From assembly GCF_000422625.1 (NCBI RefSeq), contig NZ_AUGK01000006.1:117540-181539 (forward strand): DNA of 64,000 bases, written 5' to 3'. Every line of letters starts with the position of its first letter. The first letter of the stretch is position 1. The position numbers and the translations under genes are program-made. This document shows positions 44,275 through 52,383 of the stretch, piece by piece. The notes below the pieces were generated by a model. The model had not been told where the DNA came from. It ran no database searches and saw only the letters and a list, made by a program, of their open reading frames with translations. The stretch is from Adlercreutzia mucosicola DSM 19490 (GTDB lineage Bacteria > Actinomycetota > Coriobacteriia > Coriobacteriales > Eggerthellaceae).

Positions 44275-44312
44275 AGTTGGGCCTTCCTGCCGTGGGGTAG
44301 GGAGGCCCAACT
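44275..44312. other. Hairpin after the flavoprotein gene
   Basis: AGTTGGGCC and GGCCCAACT pair across 20 bases, 33 bases after the stop. There is no clear T-run. Confidence 0.45.
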
Positions 44313-44327
44313 CGTGGAAAGGTGACA

Positions 44328-44342
44328 GTTCGGTAACCGAAC
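44328..44342. promoter_or_regulatory. Palindrome upstream of the HdeD-like gene
   Basis: GTTCGGTAACCGAAC is a perfect inverted repeat, in the 294-base gap before the next gene. Possible operator. Confidence 0.35.
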
Positions 44343-44535
44343 AATGTCAGGGATGTTGCCTGGTCAACTGATTGTTTTCAGGTGAGGTGACGGGGATGTG
44401 CCAGGGCATTGCCGCCTTTAGTATGGTGCCCGTACAGAGGAGATGCCTCGCCAGGGCGCATCCGCGGGGAGGGCGGTGGCGCTGAACGTGAGAGCGGGCG
44501 GGGCATTGCAGGCGCTTGAGGATAGGAGTTGTCCC

Positions 44536-45102
44536 ATGGAGAAGTTTTTCGGTATTGTGCGGTCGAACAATTTGGTACAGGCGGTGCTGTGCATCGCGTT
44601 CGGCCTGTTTCTGATGATCTATCCGTCCATCACCATTCAAGGCATTATCATGCTATTCGGCGTGGCCCTGGCGCTCATGGGGCTAGCGGGCCTCGCATCG
44701 TACTTCCGCCAGCGTAGCGTGCGCTACCGCAACACGGGCACGCTGATGACGGCGGTGTTCTATCTGATCATCGCGCTCATCGCGTTTGTGTTCCCGAAGG
44801 TGATCGCCGGGTTCTTCTCGGTGGTGCTCGGCGTGGTGCTTATCTTGCTCGCCATTGTGAACGTGGTGCGCGCCGTGGGGCTGCGCTCGTTCGGTAGCAG
44901 CATCTGGATCGCCGTGCTGGCGGCGGCCGTAGTGGTGGGCGTCGGTGGCGTGCTCATCGTGGTGAATCCCTGGGGCGCCTCCATGACCTTCGTGCTGGTG
45001 CTGGGCGCGGCCTTCATCGCCAACGGCGCGGTGGATCTGTTCATCGAGTGGTACACTCGCGATTCAGAGAAGAAGGCCGATCTGGCGATGCGCCCGCGCT
45101 AG
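44536..45102 (+). CDS. HdeD-family (DUF308) membrane protein
   Basis: 188 residues from ATG 44536 (AGGAGT upstream). Six TM helices in three pairs, each pair with the DUF308 rhythm (VQAVLCIAFGLFLMIYP, GTLMTAVFYLIIALIAFVFP, SIWIAVLAAAVVVGVGGVLIV). HdeD proteins are linked to acid tolerance in enterics; the role here is not known. Confidence 0.85.
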   Translation: MEKFFGIVRSNNLVQAVLCIAFGLFLMIYPSITIQGIIMLFGVALALMGLAGLASYFRQRSVRYRNTGTLMTAVFYLIIALIAFVFPKVIAGFFSVVLGVVLILLAIVNVVRAVGLRSFGSSIWIAVLAAAVVVGVGGVLIVVNPWGASMTFVLVLGAAFIANGAVDLFIEWYTRDSEKKADLAMRPR

Positions 45103-45377
45103 GGTGTGCTCGTCGCGGGGCCGGGGCGCGCGGCGCGGAGCGTCGCAGCGATGCTTTGCCGGGCCGTTGCGCTGGCGTTCCCGCTGTTTCCGCATTCCGC
45201 TGGCTCGCATTCGATTTTGCCGATGGCGGCCCGTCGCGGGCTTCTATAACTTAATTGCCCCATGACCCCTGCTTGCGCGGGGGTCTTTGCTATCATGGAC
45301 GCCACGCGAGGGCCGTCTGCGCCGCGTGGGCGCGCCGGCCATGCTCGTTCAAGTTTTGGTACACGAAAGGAAAAGCG

Positions 45378-45659
45378 ATGTCTGAAGAGAACAGCAATCT
45401 TGCCGAGATTCAGAAGCATCGTGAGCAGATCGACGCCATTGACCGCGAGATCGTCGCGCTTTTGAACAAGCGCGCCGGCCATTCGCTGGTCATTCGCGGT
45501 CTGAAACCCGGTGCGCATATGGGTCTGTACGACGCGCGCCGCGAGGAGGAGATCTTCGCGCGGGTGGACAGCTACAACGAGGGGCCGCTGTACAACGAAA
45601 ACCTCCGCGAGATTTATGCCACCATCCTCAAGATCATGAAGGAGGCGCCGTCCGTATGA
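45378..45659 (+). CDS. Chorismate mutase (AroQ type)
   Basis: 93 residues from ATG 45378 (GAAAGGAAAAGCG upstream). All-helical AroQ layout: HREQIDAIDREIVALLNKRA, a conserved Lys in GLKPG, and YDARREEEIFARV. It turns chorismate into prephenate for Phe and Tyr. It overlaps the DAHP synthase gene by four bases (ATGA), an arrangement that couples first and branch-point enzymes. In the 275-base gap before it, a hairpin (GACCCC...GGGGTC) and TGCTATCAT, an extended -10, lie near 45264-45296. Confidence 0.88.
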   Translation: MSEENSNLAEIQKHREQIDAIDREIVALLNKRAGHSLVIRGLKPGAHMGLYDARREEEIFARVDSYNEGPLYNENLREIYATILKIMKEAPSV

Positions 45660-46456
45660 GCGAAGTGAAGATTGCCCCCATCCCCGATCTCGGCCAGCGC
45701 ACCGACGAGATCACCATTTACGCCGGGCCCTGCTCGGTGGAATCGGCAGAGCAGTTCAACGAGGTGGCGGAGTGCGTCGCCGATCTCGGTCTTTCCTGGA
45801 TCCGCGGTGGCGCCTTCAAGCCCCGCACCAACCCGCACTCCTTCCAGGGCTTGGGCGAAGAGGCGCTCAAGATCATGAAGGCCGCCGGCGACACCTACGG
45901 CCTGAAGACGCTCACCGAGGTCATGGACTCGGCCCACTGCCAGCTGGTGGCCGATTACGTGGACGGCCTGCAGGTGGGCGCCCGCAACTTCCAGAACTTC
46001 AGCCTGTTGAAGAAGATCGGCCAGGTGACCGCCGAGAGCCAGCAGATGGTGCTGTACAAGCGCGGTTTCGCCGGCACCATCGCTGAATGGCTGGCCGCCA
46101 CCGACTACATCACCGACTGCGGCAACAACAACGTGGTGCTGTGCGAGCGCGGCATCCGCACCTTCGAGACGGCCACCCGCTTCACGCTGGACATCGCTGC
46201 GGTGCCGGTCATCCACAAGCAGTCGCTGTATCCGGTGTGCATCGACGTGTCGCACCCGGCCGGCCAGCGCGACCTGGTGCCGGCCCTGGCGAAGGCGGCC
46301 GTGGCGGCTGGGGCCGACTCGCTCATGATCGAGGTGCATCCCAACCCGCCGGTGGCCCTGTCCGACGGTCCCCAGCAGCTGACCCCGGCCCAGTTCCGCG
46401 AGCTCGTCGCTGAGCTGCGCGAGTTGGCCGCCTGCCTGGGCAAGAAGATCGTATAA
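45656..46456 (+). CDS. aroF: 3-Deoxy-7-phosphoheptulonate synthase (AroG/KdsA-type)
   Basis: 266 residues, typical of the short DAHP synthase class. ITIYAGPCSVESAEQF starts the barrel, RGGAFKPRTNPHSFQG is the PEP site, VLYKRGF and LCERGIRTFET follow, and IEVHPNPPVALSDGPQQL gives the metal and substrate ligands. It joins PEP and erythrose-4-phosphate to open the shikimate pathway. The neighbouring mutase suggests prephenate or chorismate feedback. Followed by a strong terminator. Confidence 0.95.
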   Translation: MSEVKIAPIPDLGQRTDEITIYAGPCSVESAEQFNEVAECVADLGLSWIRGGAFKPRTNPHSFQGLGEEALKIMKAAGDTYGLKTLTEVMDSAHCQLVADYVDGLQVGARNFQNFSLLKKIGQVTAESQQMVLYKRGFAGTIAEWLAATDYITDCGNNNVVLCERGIRTFETATRFTLDIAAVPVIHKQSLYPVCIDVSHPAGQRDLVPALAKAAVAAGADSLMIEVHPNPPVALSDGPQQLTPAQFRELVAELRELAACLGKKIV

Positions 46457-46485
46457 CGCGACTTTTCGTTGTAGGGAAAGATGGC

Positions 46486-46523
46486 AAAGCCCCCGACGAC
46501 ACCGCTCGTCGGGGGCTTTTTCT
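46486..46523 (+). terminator. Intrinsic terminator of the aroQ-aroF operon
   Basis: AAAGCCCCCGACGA (46486-46499) and TCGTCGGGGGCTTT (46506-46519) form a 14-bp stem with a 6-base loop running into a T-rich end. A second hairpin (AAGCGGCCGC...GCGGCCGCTT, near 46539-46570) follows. Confidence 0.85.
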
Positions 46524-46866
46524 GCTGCACAGCGGTTCAAGCGGCCGCTTCCCGAGGGGCGGCCGCTTTCGTTGCTAGGAGGGCTCCTGCACCCCGACGT
46601 CCGCCATCTTAGGAAGGGCGGGGCCGCCGTCGGCGCCTCCGGCATGAAAGCGCCGTGCGAGTAGGAGGCCAAATCGAGGTACTTCTCGTAGGTTTTCCGC
46701 ATGTAGAGGAAATTTGTCCGATATCCTTCCGAGAAAACCGCAGGTCAGAGTAACGCTCCCTGTTTGTTTGCGGTATCGAATGACGAGAAATGCTTCATTT
46801 TGTCCATTTAGGGCGCAACGCCGAGCGCCTCGGTGCTGGCGGCTATCCGCTAAGGAGGGTCGCATT

Positions 46867-46902
46867 ATGAGTAAATCGATCAGCGCAGCGCATTCTTGGT
46901 GA
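46867..46902 (+). CDS. Possible 11-residue leader peptide
   Basis: AAGGAGGGTCGCATT precedes ATG and an 11-codon frame, MSKSISAAHSW, then TGA. The ribosome site is among the best in the region, yet the frame is tiny. GTG overlaps the TGA and is in frame with the downstream PD-(D/E)XK-like protein (an 18-residue longer form), so it may couple translation. It could also be the remnant of a lost gene. The rest of 46571-46952 has no gene I can support. Confidence 0.35.
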   Translation: MSKSISAAHSW

Positions 46903-46952
46903 ACGGAAATTTGTTACCGAGAAGAAGACGGGCGCTCGCTAAACTGTCTCCC

Positions 46953-47975
46953 ATGCGAGTTTTCTTCTACGGCATATCGTCCTTTTCCTACTGGATGTCG
47001 GTTTCCGATCGGCCTCCGCTGACGAGCGCTGTCGGCGCTGAGGCGCTGAAGCACTGCGTTCCCCATGCGCAGGTCATCGGCTATCTGCAGAGGCTGTTTC
47101 CTCAGATTCCGCAGCCCTATCATGTGCTTGTTCGCGATCATCGCAAGAGTCCCGTGCCGCAGGCGGTCACCCATGTCTCGATCTTTTCCTATCGAGAGCG
47201 GCCATTCGCTCGCATTGCGGACGGTGTGTTCTCGAGCAGTCCTGAGCTTTGTTTTGTGCAGCTTGCCGTGGCGCTGCCTTTCCATGAGCTGGTTAAAGCG
47301 GGGGACGCTCTGTGCGGAACCTTCTTCATCGATCCGACCTCTCGCAATGGGCTTGGCGCGCGCAGCCCGCTTACCTCCAAGAAGCGCATCGAGGCGTTCG
47401 TGCGACGCCATCCGGGATTGCGCGGGGCGAGCGCCGCTCGATCGGCGTTGAGGTTTGTGGTCGATGGAGCTGCGTCGCCGCCGGAGGCTTTTCTCTGGTC
47501 TCTGCTGAGCATCCCCCATCGCTATGGCGGCTATGCTATTCCCGATCTTGCCATGAATCGCCGGATGAAGCCGAGCAAGAGGGCGCGCAGGATCGCGGGA
47601 CGAGAGACGCTCGTACCCGATATAAGCCATTTCAAGTCCCGCCTGGCCATAGAATACGATTCAAATTCCGAGCACCTTGATCCGTGTCAGATAAGCCTGG
47701 ACGCTTCGAAGCGTCTTGCGCTCGAGGCCGACGGCTTCAAGGTGATTTCGGTTACCGCGAGGCAGCTGGCAAGCGCTTCCGCGATGAAAAACGTCGCCGA
47801 AGAAGCCGGCAAGCGAGTGGGGAGGCGCCTGCGCATTCGTGGCAAGGGATTCAAGGACGCGCATCGGAAGCTATACGGAGCCGGCTGGTCGCTGCGGGAC
47901 TATCATCGCTGCGAGTGGCGGGAGGGCGTTTTCGTTGATCGGAGCTTCGATGAGTCTGCTTGCGAAGGTGCTTGA
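46953..47975 (+). CDS. PD-(D/E)XK-like protein of an unrecognised family, paralogue 2
   Basis: 340 residues from ATG 46953, chosen because the paralogue at 13396-14397 begins at the same point (MRVFFYGISSFSYW against MRLVLYGESGAAYW). TAAACT ends 7 bases before the ATG, which would give a leaderless mRNA; GTG 46899 is an alternative start. Shared blocks are SSPELCFVQ, ALCGTF, SPPEAFLWSLLSIP..YGGY and LVPDISHFKSRLAIEYDSNS, then TARQLASASAM. D and E-x-D in the latter block fit a Vsr-like core, with no proven activity. An imperfect inverted-repeat element begins 20 bases after the stop. Confidence 0.6.
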   Translation: MRVFFYGISSFSYWMSVSDRPPLTSAVGAEALKHCVPHAQVIGYLQRLFPQIPQPYHVLVRDHRKSPVPQAVTHVSIFSYRERPFARIADGVFSSSPELCFVQLAVALPFHELVKAGDALCGTFFIDPTSRNGLGARSPLTSKKRIEAFVRRHPGLRGASAARSALRFVVDGAASPPEAFLWSLLSIPHRYGGYAIPDLAMNRRMKPSKRARRIAGRETLVPDISHFKSRLAIEYDSNSEHLDPCQISLDASKRLALEADGFKVISVTARQLASASAMKNVAEEAGKRVGRRLRIRGKGFKDAHRKLYGAGWSLRDYHRCEWREGVFVDRSFDESACEGA

Positions 47976-47995
47976 GTGCCAGAGCGGGGATCTTG

Positions 47996-48137
47996 TGGCC
48001 AATTGAGGGCACTTCTCGTCGTTTTTTCAAGGGAAAGATGTCTCAGGTGTTTTGTGATCTGGGGAAACGGTGCCCTCATTGAGGGATCGAGAGCCGTTGC
48101 CCTTTGCTTGATTACGAGAAGTATCCGATTTTGGCCA
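47996..48137. repeat. 142-bp imperfect inverted-repeat element
   Basis: The left end TGGCCAA...ACTTCTCGT (47996-48019) and the right end ACGAGAAGT...TTGGCCA (48114-48137) match at 18 of 24 positions. A central palindrome (CCCTCATTGAGGG, 48073-48085) repeats part of the left end in inverse. It has the same general plan as the element at 29957-30078. Confidence 0.6.
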
Positions 48138-48187
48138 AACTGCTGGAGCTCGCTGGCCCGTTGGCGGGCGATGGGGAAATTAGGGGC

Positions 48188-48215
48188 TTGCGCGATCAGG
48201 TTTCTGTGCTAAAGT
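48188..48215 (+). promoter_or_regulatory. Promoter of the T-box leader
   Basis: TTGCGC (48188-48193), 16-base spacer, TAAAGT (48210-48215) preceded by TGC. Confidence 0.45.
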
Positions 48216-48244
48216 ACACGCAGCAATTGAATATACCTTAAACC

Positions 48245-48518
48245 GATGAGGCGAAGATCAAGCCATCCGGGCACTCACAGAGAGCGGGCGCAGCTGAGAT
48301 TCCCGCAGAACGCCAGAGGGTAAATGGATCGCCGAGGGAAAGGGGAAAGGCCCACCGCCGTTTGTTCCGGCGAGGCCGAGTATCTGGACCGTGAGCCTGC
48401 GTTAAAGGCAGAGCGGGTGTTGGCCCGTTCATGAGAGGGTTCGCTTCGGCGAATCAATTAAAGGTGGCACCGCAGATCAAGGGATCTGTCCTTTAAGCGA
48501 AGGACAGATCCCTTTTTT
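48245..48518 (+). ncRNA. T-box riboswitch, specifier UGG (tryptophan)
   Basis: GGCGA (48250-48254) pairs with TCGCC (48329-48333) at the base of the specifier loop, whose 3' strand AAATGGA places TGG at 48325-48327. The distal stem I loop has AGAGAGC...GCTGAGA. The T-box sequence TTAAAGGTGGCACCGC (48458-48473) binds the uncharged tRNA end, and a 15-bp terminator (48479-48493 with 48500-48514, then T6) follows directly. Uncharged tRNA-Trp should favour read-through into the ECF transporter genes. Confidence 0.85.
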
Positions 48519-48639
48519 GTTGGGAAAAGCCGGGAACCTCTCAAGGCGTCGGATACGGGGCAATTGCTGACACAGGAAACGCTCGCAGGCGCGAGCACGA
48601 GGGGCAGCAGGGAAGCTGCCCGAGAAAGGACTGATTGAC

Positions 48640-49254
48640 ATGGCAGAACTCCGTATGACCGCCGACGCCGAGAACGCTCCCGCCCAGGCCGGCGGCGCCA
48701 AGCGCACCGTCGCCGCGACCGAGAAGAAGGGCCTGCAGGTGCAGGATCTCATCCTGGTGGCCGTGCTTCTGGCCGCCGGGGCCGTGCTGAAGCTGACCGC
48801 GGGCAGCCTGCTCGCCTCCTTCGGTATGAAGCCGAATTTCACCATCGCCGCCTACTGCCTGGCCATCATCATCATTCGCCCGAATGTGGCCCAGTCGCTG
48901 GCCATCGGCCTCATCGCCGGTTTGGTGTGCCAGATTCCGATGTTGAACGCCACGCCGCTGCTCAACATTCCCTCGGAGCTTCTGGGCGCGCTCGCCTGCG
49001 GCCTGCTCATCCACGTGCCCATGAAGATCGGCGGCAAGCTGGACGTCAACCCGCTCGTGAACACCTTCATCTCCACCTGCGTGTCCGGCTTCACCTTCGC
49101 GGCGCTGTCCGTCTACATCAACGTGGTGTCCGTAGGCGGCGACTTCGCCGTGGCCATGGCGGCCTACGTGGCCATCGTGCTGGGCACGGCCACGTTCAAC
49201 TGCATCTTCGTCCAGGTGCTCGCCATGCCCCTGAAGAAGGTTCTGAAGAAGTAA
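48640..49254 (+). CDS. trpP: ECF transporter substrate-binding (S) component, probable tryptophan
   Basis: 204 residues. A hydrophilic start of about 35 residues is followed by six TM helices (DLILVAVLLAAGAVLKLTAG, AAYCLAIIIIRPN, SLAIGLIAGLVCQIPML, ELLGALACGLLIHVP, FISTCVSGFTFAALSVYI, AMAAYVAIVLGTATFNCIF). The GMKPNF motif after helix 1 resembles TrpP-type tryptophan transporters. The T-box with UGG specifier upstream supports tryptophan; the symbol rests on these two points. The three genes that follow complete the ECF complex. Confidence 0.8.
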   Translation: MAELRMTADAENAPAQAGGAKRTVAATEKKGLQVQDLILVAVLLAAGAVLKLTAGSLLASFGMKPNFTIAAYCLAIIIIRPNVAQSLAIGLIAGLVCQIPMLNATPLLNIPSELLGALACGLLIHVPMKIGGKLDVNPLVNTFISTCVSGFTFAALSVYINVVSVGGDFAVAMAAYVAIVLGTATFNCIFVQVLAMPLKKVLKK

Positions 49255-49278
49255 GTAGGCTATCGAGGAAGAGTAGCT

Positions 49279-50118
49279 ATGATCGAGTTCAAAGAGTTCA
49301 GTTTTCGGTATCGGGAGGGGGAGGCGCCGGTGGTGCGCGACATTGCGCTCTCCATTCCCGATGGGTGCTTCGTGGGCATCACCGGGGCCGCGGGCAGCGG
49401 GAAGTCCACCCTCACCTATGCCATCAACGGCATCATCCCGCACTGCTACCCGGGCGACTTCTACGGGTCGGTGACCGTGGAGGGGCTCGATACGGTGGAG
49501 GCGTCGCTTACCGACATCTCACGGGTGGTGGGCAGTGTGTGCCAGGACATCGATTCGCAGATGGTGTCCACGGTGGTGGAAGACGAGATCCTCTACGGCC
49601 TCGAGAACTTCGCGGTGCCCAAAGACGAGATTCCCGCGCGGGTGGACGAGGCGCTTGCCGCCATGGGCATCGTCGACTTGCGCGACCGCACTATCGACAG
49701 CCTGTCGGGCGGCCAGAAGCAGAAGGTGGCCGTGGCCTCGGTCATCGCCCTGCAGCCGCGCGTGCTCGTGCTGGACGAGCCCACCGCCGAGTTGGACCCG
49801 GCCTCGTCGGTAGCCGTGTTCGACCTGCTCGCCCGCTACGCCCGCGAGCACGGCACCACCGTCGTGGTGGTGGAGCAGAAGATCGCGCTTCTGTCCGATT
49901 ACGCCGACATGCTCGTCATTGTGGACGGGGGGTGCATCCGCTTCGCCGACACGCCCGATGCGGTGCTGGCCCACTCCGACGAGCTTTTGGCCCTCGGCGT
50001 GAATGTGCCGCGGGCCACCACGCTCATGAACGCCTTGGGTGCCCAAGGGCTCTATGGCGGCCCGACGGTTCGCAACGTGGCCGGTGCCGCTGCGGCGCTG
50101 AAGGAGGTGCTCGCATGA
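49279..50118 (+). CDS. ecfA1: ECF transporter ATPase 1
   Basis: 279 residues. Walker A GAAGSGKSTLTY, Q-loop CQDIDSQMVS (the ECF-type QxPxxQ region), signature LSGGQKQKVAVAS, Walker B VLVLDEPTAELDP, switch region VVVVEQKIALL (Q in place of His). It powers the S and T components. It overlaps ecfA2 by four bases. Confidence 0.92.
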   Translation: MIEFKEFSFRYREGEAPVVRDIALSIPDGCFVGITGAAGSGKSTLTYAINGIIPHCYPGDFYGSVTVEGLDTVEASLTDISRVVGSVCQDIDSQMVSTVVEDEILYGLENFAVPKDEIPARVDEALAAMGIVDLRDRTIDSLSGGQKQKVAVASVIALQPRVLVLDEPTAELDPASSVAVFDLLARYAREHGTTVVVVEQKIALLSDYADMLVIVDGGCIRFADTPDAVLAHSDELLALGVNVPRATTLMNALGAQGLYGGPTVRNVAGAAAALKEVLA

Positions 50119-51080
50119 TCGAGTTCAAGAACGTGTCGGCCTCCTACGACGGGGAGCTCGCGGTGCTGCGCGACGTGAGCTTCACGGTGAACGACGGCGA
50201 CTTCGTGGCCTTCGTGGGCACCAACGGCGCGGGGAAATCGACCACCATGCGCCTGGTCAACGGGCTTCTGAAACCCACGGCCGGCGAGGTGCTCGTGGAC
50301 GGCGTGCCCACCACCGCGCTGAAGACGAGCGAGCTGGCGCGGCGCATCGGCTTCCTCTTCCAGAATCCCGACCGGCAGATCTGCTGCAACACCGTGCGCG
50401 AGGAGCTGCTCTTCGGCTTCAAAGCGCTCGGCGAGGAAGGACCGGCGGCCGAGGAGCGGGTGGACGCGATCATCGAGCGCTTCGGCTTCGACGCCGACGC
50501 CGAGCCCTATCTGCTGAACCGGGGCACGCGCCAGCTTCTGGCACTCGCCTCCATCATCGTGCTCGCGCCGCCCACCATTATTCTGGACGAGCCGACCACC
50601 GGCCTCGACTTCCGCGAGTGCGTGAAGGTGATGGATGTCGTGCGCGAGCTGAACGAGGGTGGCACGACTGTCATCATGGTGTGCCACGACATGGAAGTGG
50701 TGGGGGATTTCGCCCGCCGGGTGATCGCCATGACCGACGGGCGAGTGGTGACCGACGGCGCCACCTTCGACGTGCTGCGCGACGGGCGCGTGCTGAAGGA
50801 GGCGCACATCCTGCCGCCCCAGGTGACCGAGGTGTCCATGATTCTCGGGCGCGATGAGGGCTGCGCCGCATCCATCGCCCAGGCCGATACGGTGCCCCAG
50901 ATGGTGGCCGCCATCGCCCAGGAGCTGCAGCTCGAGGGCCGGGCTGCTGCCGAGGCCGCAGCTCTGGCCAACGACGTGGCGGCGGCTCTCTCCGCCGAGA
51001 CGGTGGCCAGTGCCGCGACTGTGGTGGAGGCGAAGGCGATGCCCGGCGATGCCGGTGCGGACGGGGAAGGGGGCCGATAA
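50115..51080 (+). CDS. ecfA2: ECF transporter ATPase 2
   Basis: 321 residues from ATG 50115, overlapping ecfA1 (ATGA). Walker A VGTNGAGKSTTMRL, Q-loop FLFQNPDRQICC (typical ECF), Walker B TIILDEPTTGLD, switch His in MVCHDME. The signature is degenerate (LNRGTRQLLALAS in place of LSGGQ), so this subunit may hydrolyse ATP less actively. A 60-residue Ala-rich tail follows the domain. It overlaps ecfT by one base. Confidence 0.92.
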   Translation: MIEFKNVSASYDGELAVLRDVSFTVNDGDFVAFVGTNGAGKSTTMRLVNGLLKPTAGEVLVDGVPTTALKTSELARRIGFLFQNPDRQICCNTVREELLFGFKALGEEGPAAEERVDAIIERFGFDADAEPYLLNRGTRQLLALASIIVLAPPTIILDEPTTGLDFRECVKVMDVVRELNEGGTTVIMVCHDMEVVGDFARRVIAMTDGRVVTDGATFDVLRDGRVLKEAHILPPQVTEVSMILGRDEGCAASIAQADTVPQMVAAIAQELQLEGRAAAEAAALANDVAAALSAETVASAATVVEAKAMPGDAGADGEGGR

Positions 51081-51859
51081 TGGCGAAGTTTCTGGAATAC
51101 GTGCCGGGAAACAGTTTTCTGCACCGCATGAACCCCTCGGTCAAGCTCATCTGCGCCGTGCTGTTCGCCATCGCCTGCTTTGCGACGAGCAACCTGGTGT
51201 TCCTGCTTGCGCTGTTGGCCGGGGCGCTTGTCTTGGCCGCCTCGTGCGGGCTCGGCCGCGAGACGGCGGGGCTGTGCCGGGCGGTGTTCGCGTTCTCGCT
51301 CATCCTGGCGGTGGTCATCCTGCTCACCACGCCCCACGGCGCGCCGCTCGTGCCGCTGCCCTGGGGCTTCATCGGCACTGGCAGCCTGCTGGCGGCCCTC
51401 ACGGTGATCGTGCGGCTTACGGCCGCGGCCATTCCGCTGTTCCTCGTGTTCTACGTGACGAAGATGAACGACATCACGAACTCGGCGGTGAAGCAGCTGC
51501 ATGTGCCCTACAAGTACGCCTTCACCTTCACGAGCACGGTGCACTTCATTCCGGTGTTCATGAACGATATGGCCGGCATCATGGAAGCGCAGACGGCCCG
51601 GGGCGTGGAATTCGACGGGTCGCTCGTGAAGAAGGTGCGGCTCATGATTCCGCTGTGCGTGCCGCTGCTCGTGAGCTCGGTGCGCAAGACGAACTCGGCC
51701 GCCATCGCCGCCGAGGTGCGCGGCTTCAACCTGCGTACCCGCGAGAGCGGTTACAAGGACTACCCGCTGGGTGCTGGCGATTGGAGCGCGCTGGCCGTGT
51801 GCGTGCTCGTGCTGGCAGCGGCCATCGTGCTCGCGGTGCTGGGAACGTCGCTGGGGTAG
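51080..51859 (+). CDS. ecfT: ECF transporter T component
   Basis: 259 residues. About six TM helices, the PSVKLICAVLFAIACF start, and ARGVEFDG plus AAEVRGFNLRTRES coupling helices (the two A-R-G-like motifs that dock on the ATPases). Last gene of the Trp-linked ECF operon. Its last 65 coding bases recur behind hipA, see 53654-53718. Confidence 0.93.
   Translation: MAKFLEYVPGNSFLHRMNPSVKLICAVLFAIACFATSNLVFLLALLAGALVLAASCGLGRETAGLCRAVFAFSLILAVVILLTTPHGAPLVPLPWGFIGTGSLLAALTVIVRLTAAAIPLFLVFYVTKMNDITNSAVKQLHVPYKYAFTFTSTVHFIPVFMNDMAGIMEAQTARGVEFDGSLVKKVRLMIPLCVPLLVSSVRKTNSAAIAAEVRGFNLRTRESGYKDYPLGAGDWSALAVCVLVLAAAIVLAVLGTSLG
51776..51840 (+). repeat. 65-bp direct repeat, copy 1 (3' end of ecfT)
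   Basis: 64 of 65 bases are identical to 53654-53718. The two copies bracket the hipBA genes. Confidence 0.9.
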
Positions 51860-51937
51860 GGCTGCGAGGCCGCTTCCCTGGAGGAGCACGCGGCGCCGCG
51901 CTCGCGGTCCTGTGGCGCCCGCTTTCTCCCTTGATTC

Positions 51938-51985
51938 GGAAATATATTGCCGGCTTGTCAAGCGGCAATATATTTCCGCTATACT
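51938..51985 (+). promoter_or_regulatory. hipBA operator and promoter
   Basis: GGAAATATATTGCCG (51938-51952) and CGGCAATATATTTCC (51963-51977) are perfect 15-bp inverted arms, just before TATACT (51980-51985). TTGTCA lies within the loop region as a -35 with a 19-base spacer. It fits HipB autorepression. Confidence 0.7.
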
Positions 51986-52056
51986 ATAGGCATTATTCTG
52001 CCGCTTCATAATCGGTGGAATAGTGCCCATTTTTTGCGACGCGCAAAGGACGTGCG

Positions 52057-52383
52057 ATGGAAAAGCCTCGGTTCTCCCAGGAGATCGGACAAAGCGTGCA
52101 GGCCCGCAGGACCTCATTGGGTCTCACGCAAAAGCAGCTGGCGAGCATTGCGGGGGTATCGGAGAGGCTTGTTCGCTCGATCGAAGCGGGCGACGCGCAA
52201 GGCGTGGGCTTGACGAAGCTGGAGGCTGTGCTGGCCCCACTCGGCTTAGAGCTGAGGCTGGAGGGCACCGGTTGCTCGAAGGGCGAAAGCGGCCCGTCTG
52301 CTCGTTTTCAGGACGATGAATACGAGATGCTCCTTCAATTGGCGGTGGATTCTTGGAGAAGCGCAGGTGACCATCGTGGATAA
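52057..52383 (+). CDS. hipB: HipB-like antitoxin (XRE HTH)
   Basis: 108 residues. XRE helix-turn-helix at about 8-65 (IGQSVQARRTSLGLTQKQLA, SERLVRSIEAGDAQGVGLTK), like HipB antitoxins that bind HipA and the operator. The C-terminal part is short and the hipA start lies inside it. The lower GC of the surroundings suggests transfer. Confidence 0.85.
   Translation: MEKPRFSQEIGQSVQARRTSLGLTQKQLASIAGVSERLVRSIEAGDAQGVGLTKLEAVLAPLGLELRLEGTGCSKGESGPSARFQDDEYEMLLQLAVDSWRSAGDHRG

Noticed and set aside
46575-46865. A 96-codon minus-strand frame (and the start of another, MRKTYEKYLDLAS) after the aroF terminator
   Set aside because: No ribosome site, no recognised domain, and the second frame runs into the antisense of aroF; at most a decayed remnant.
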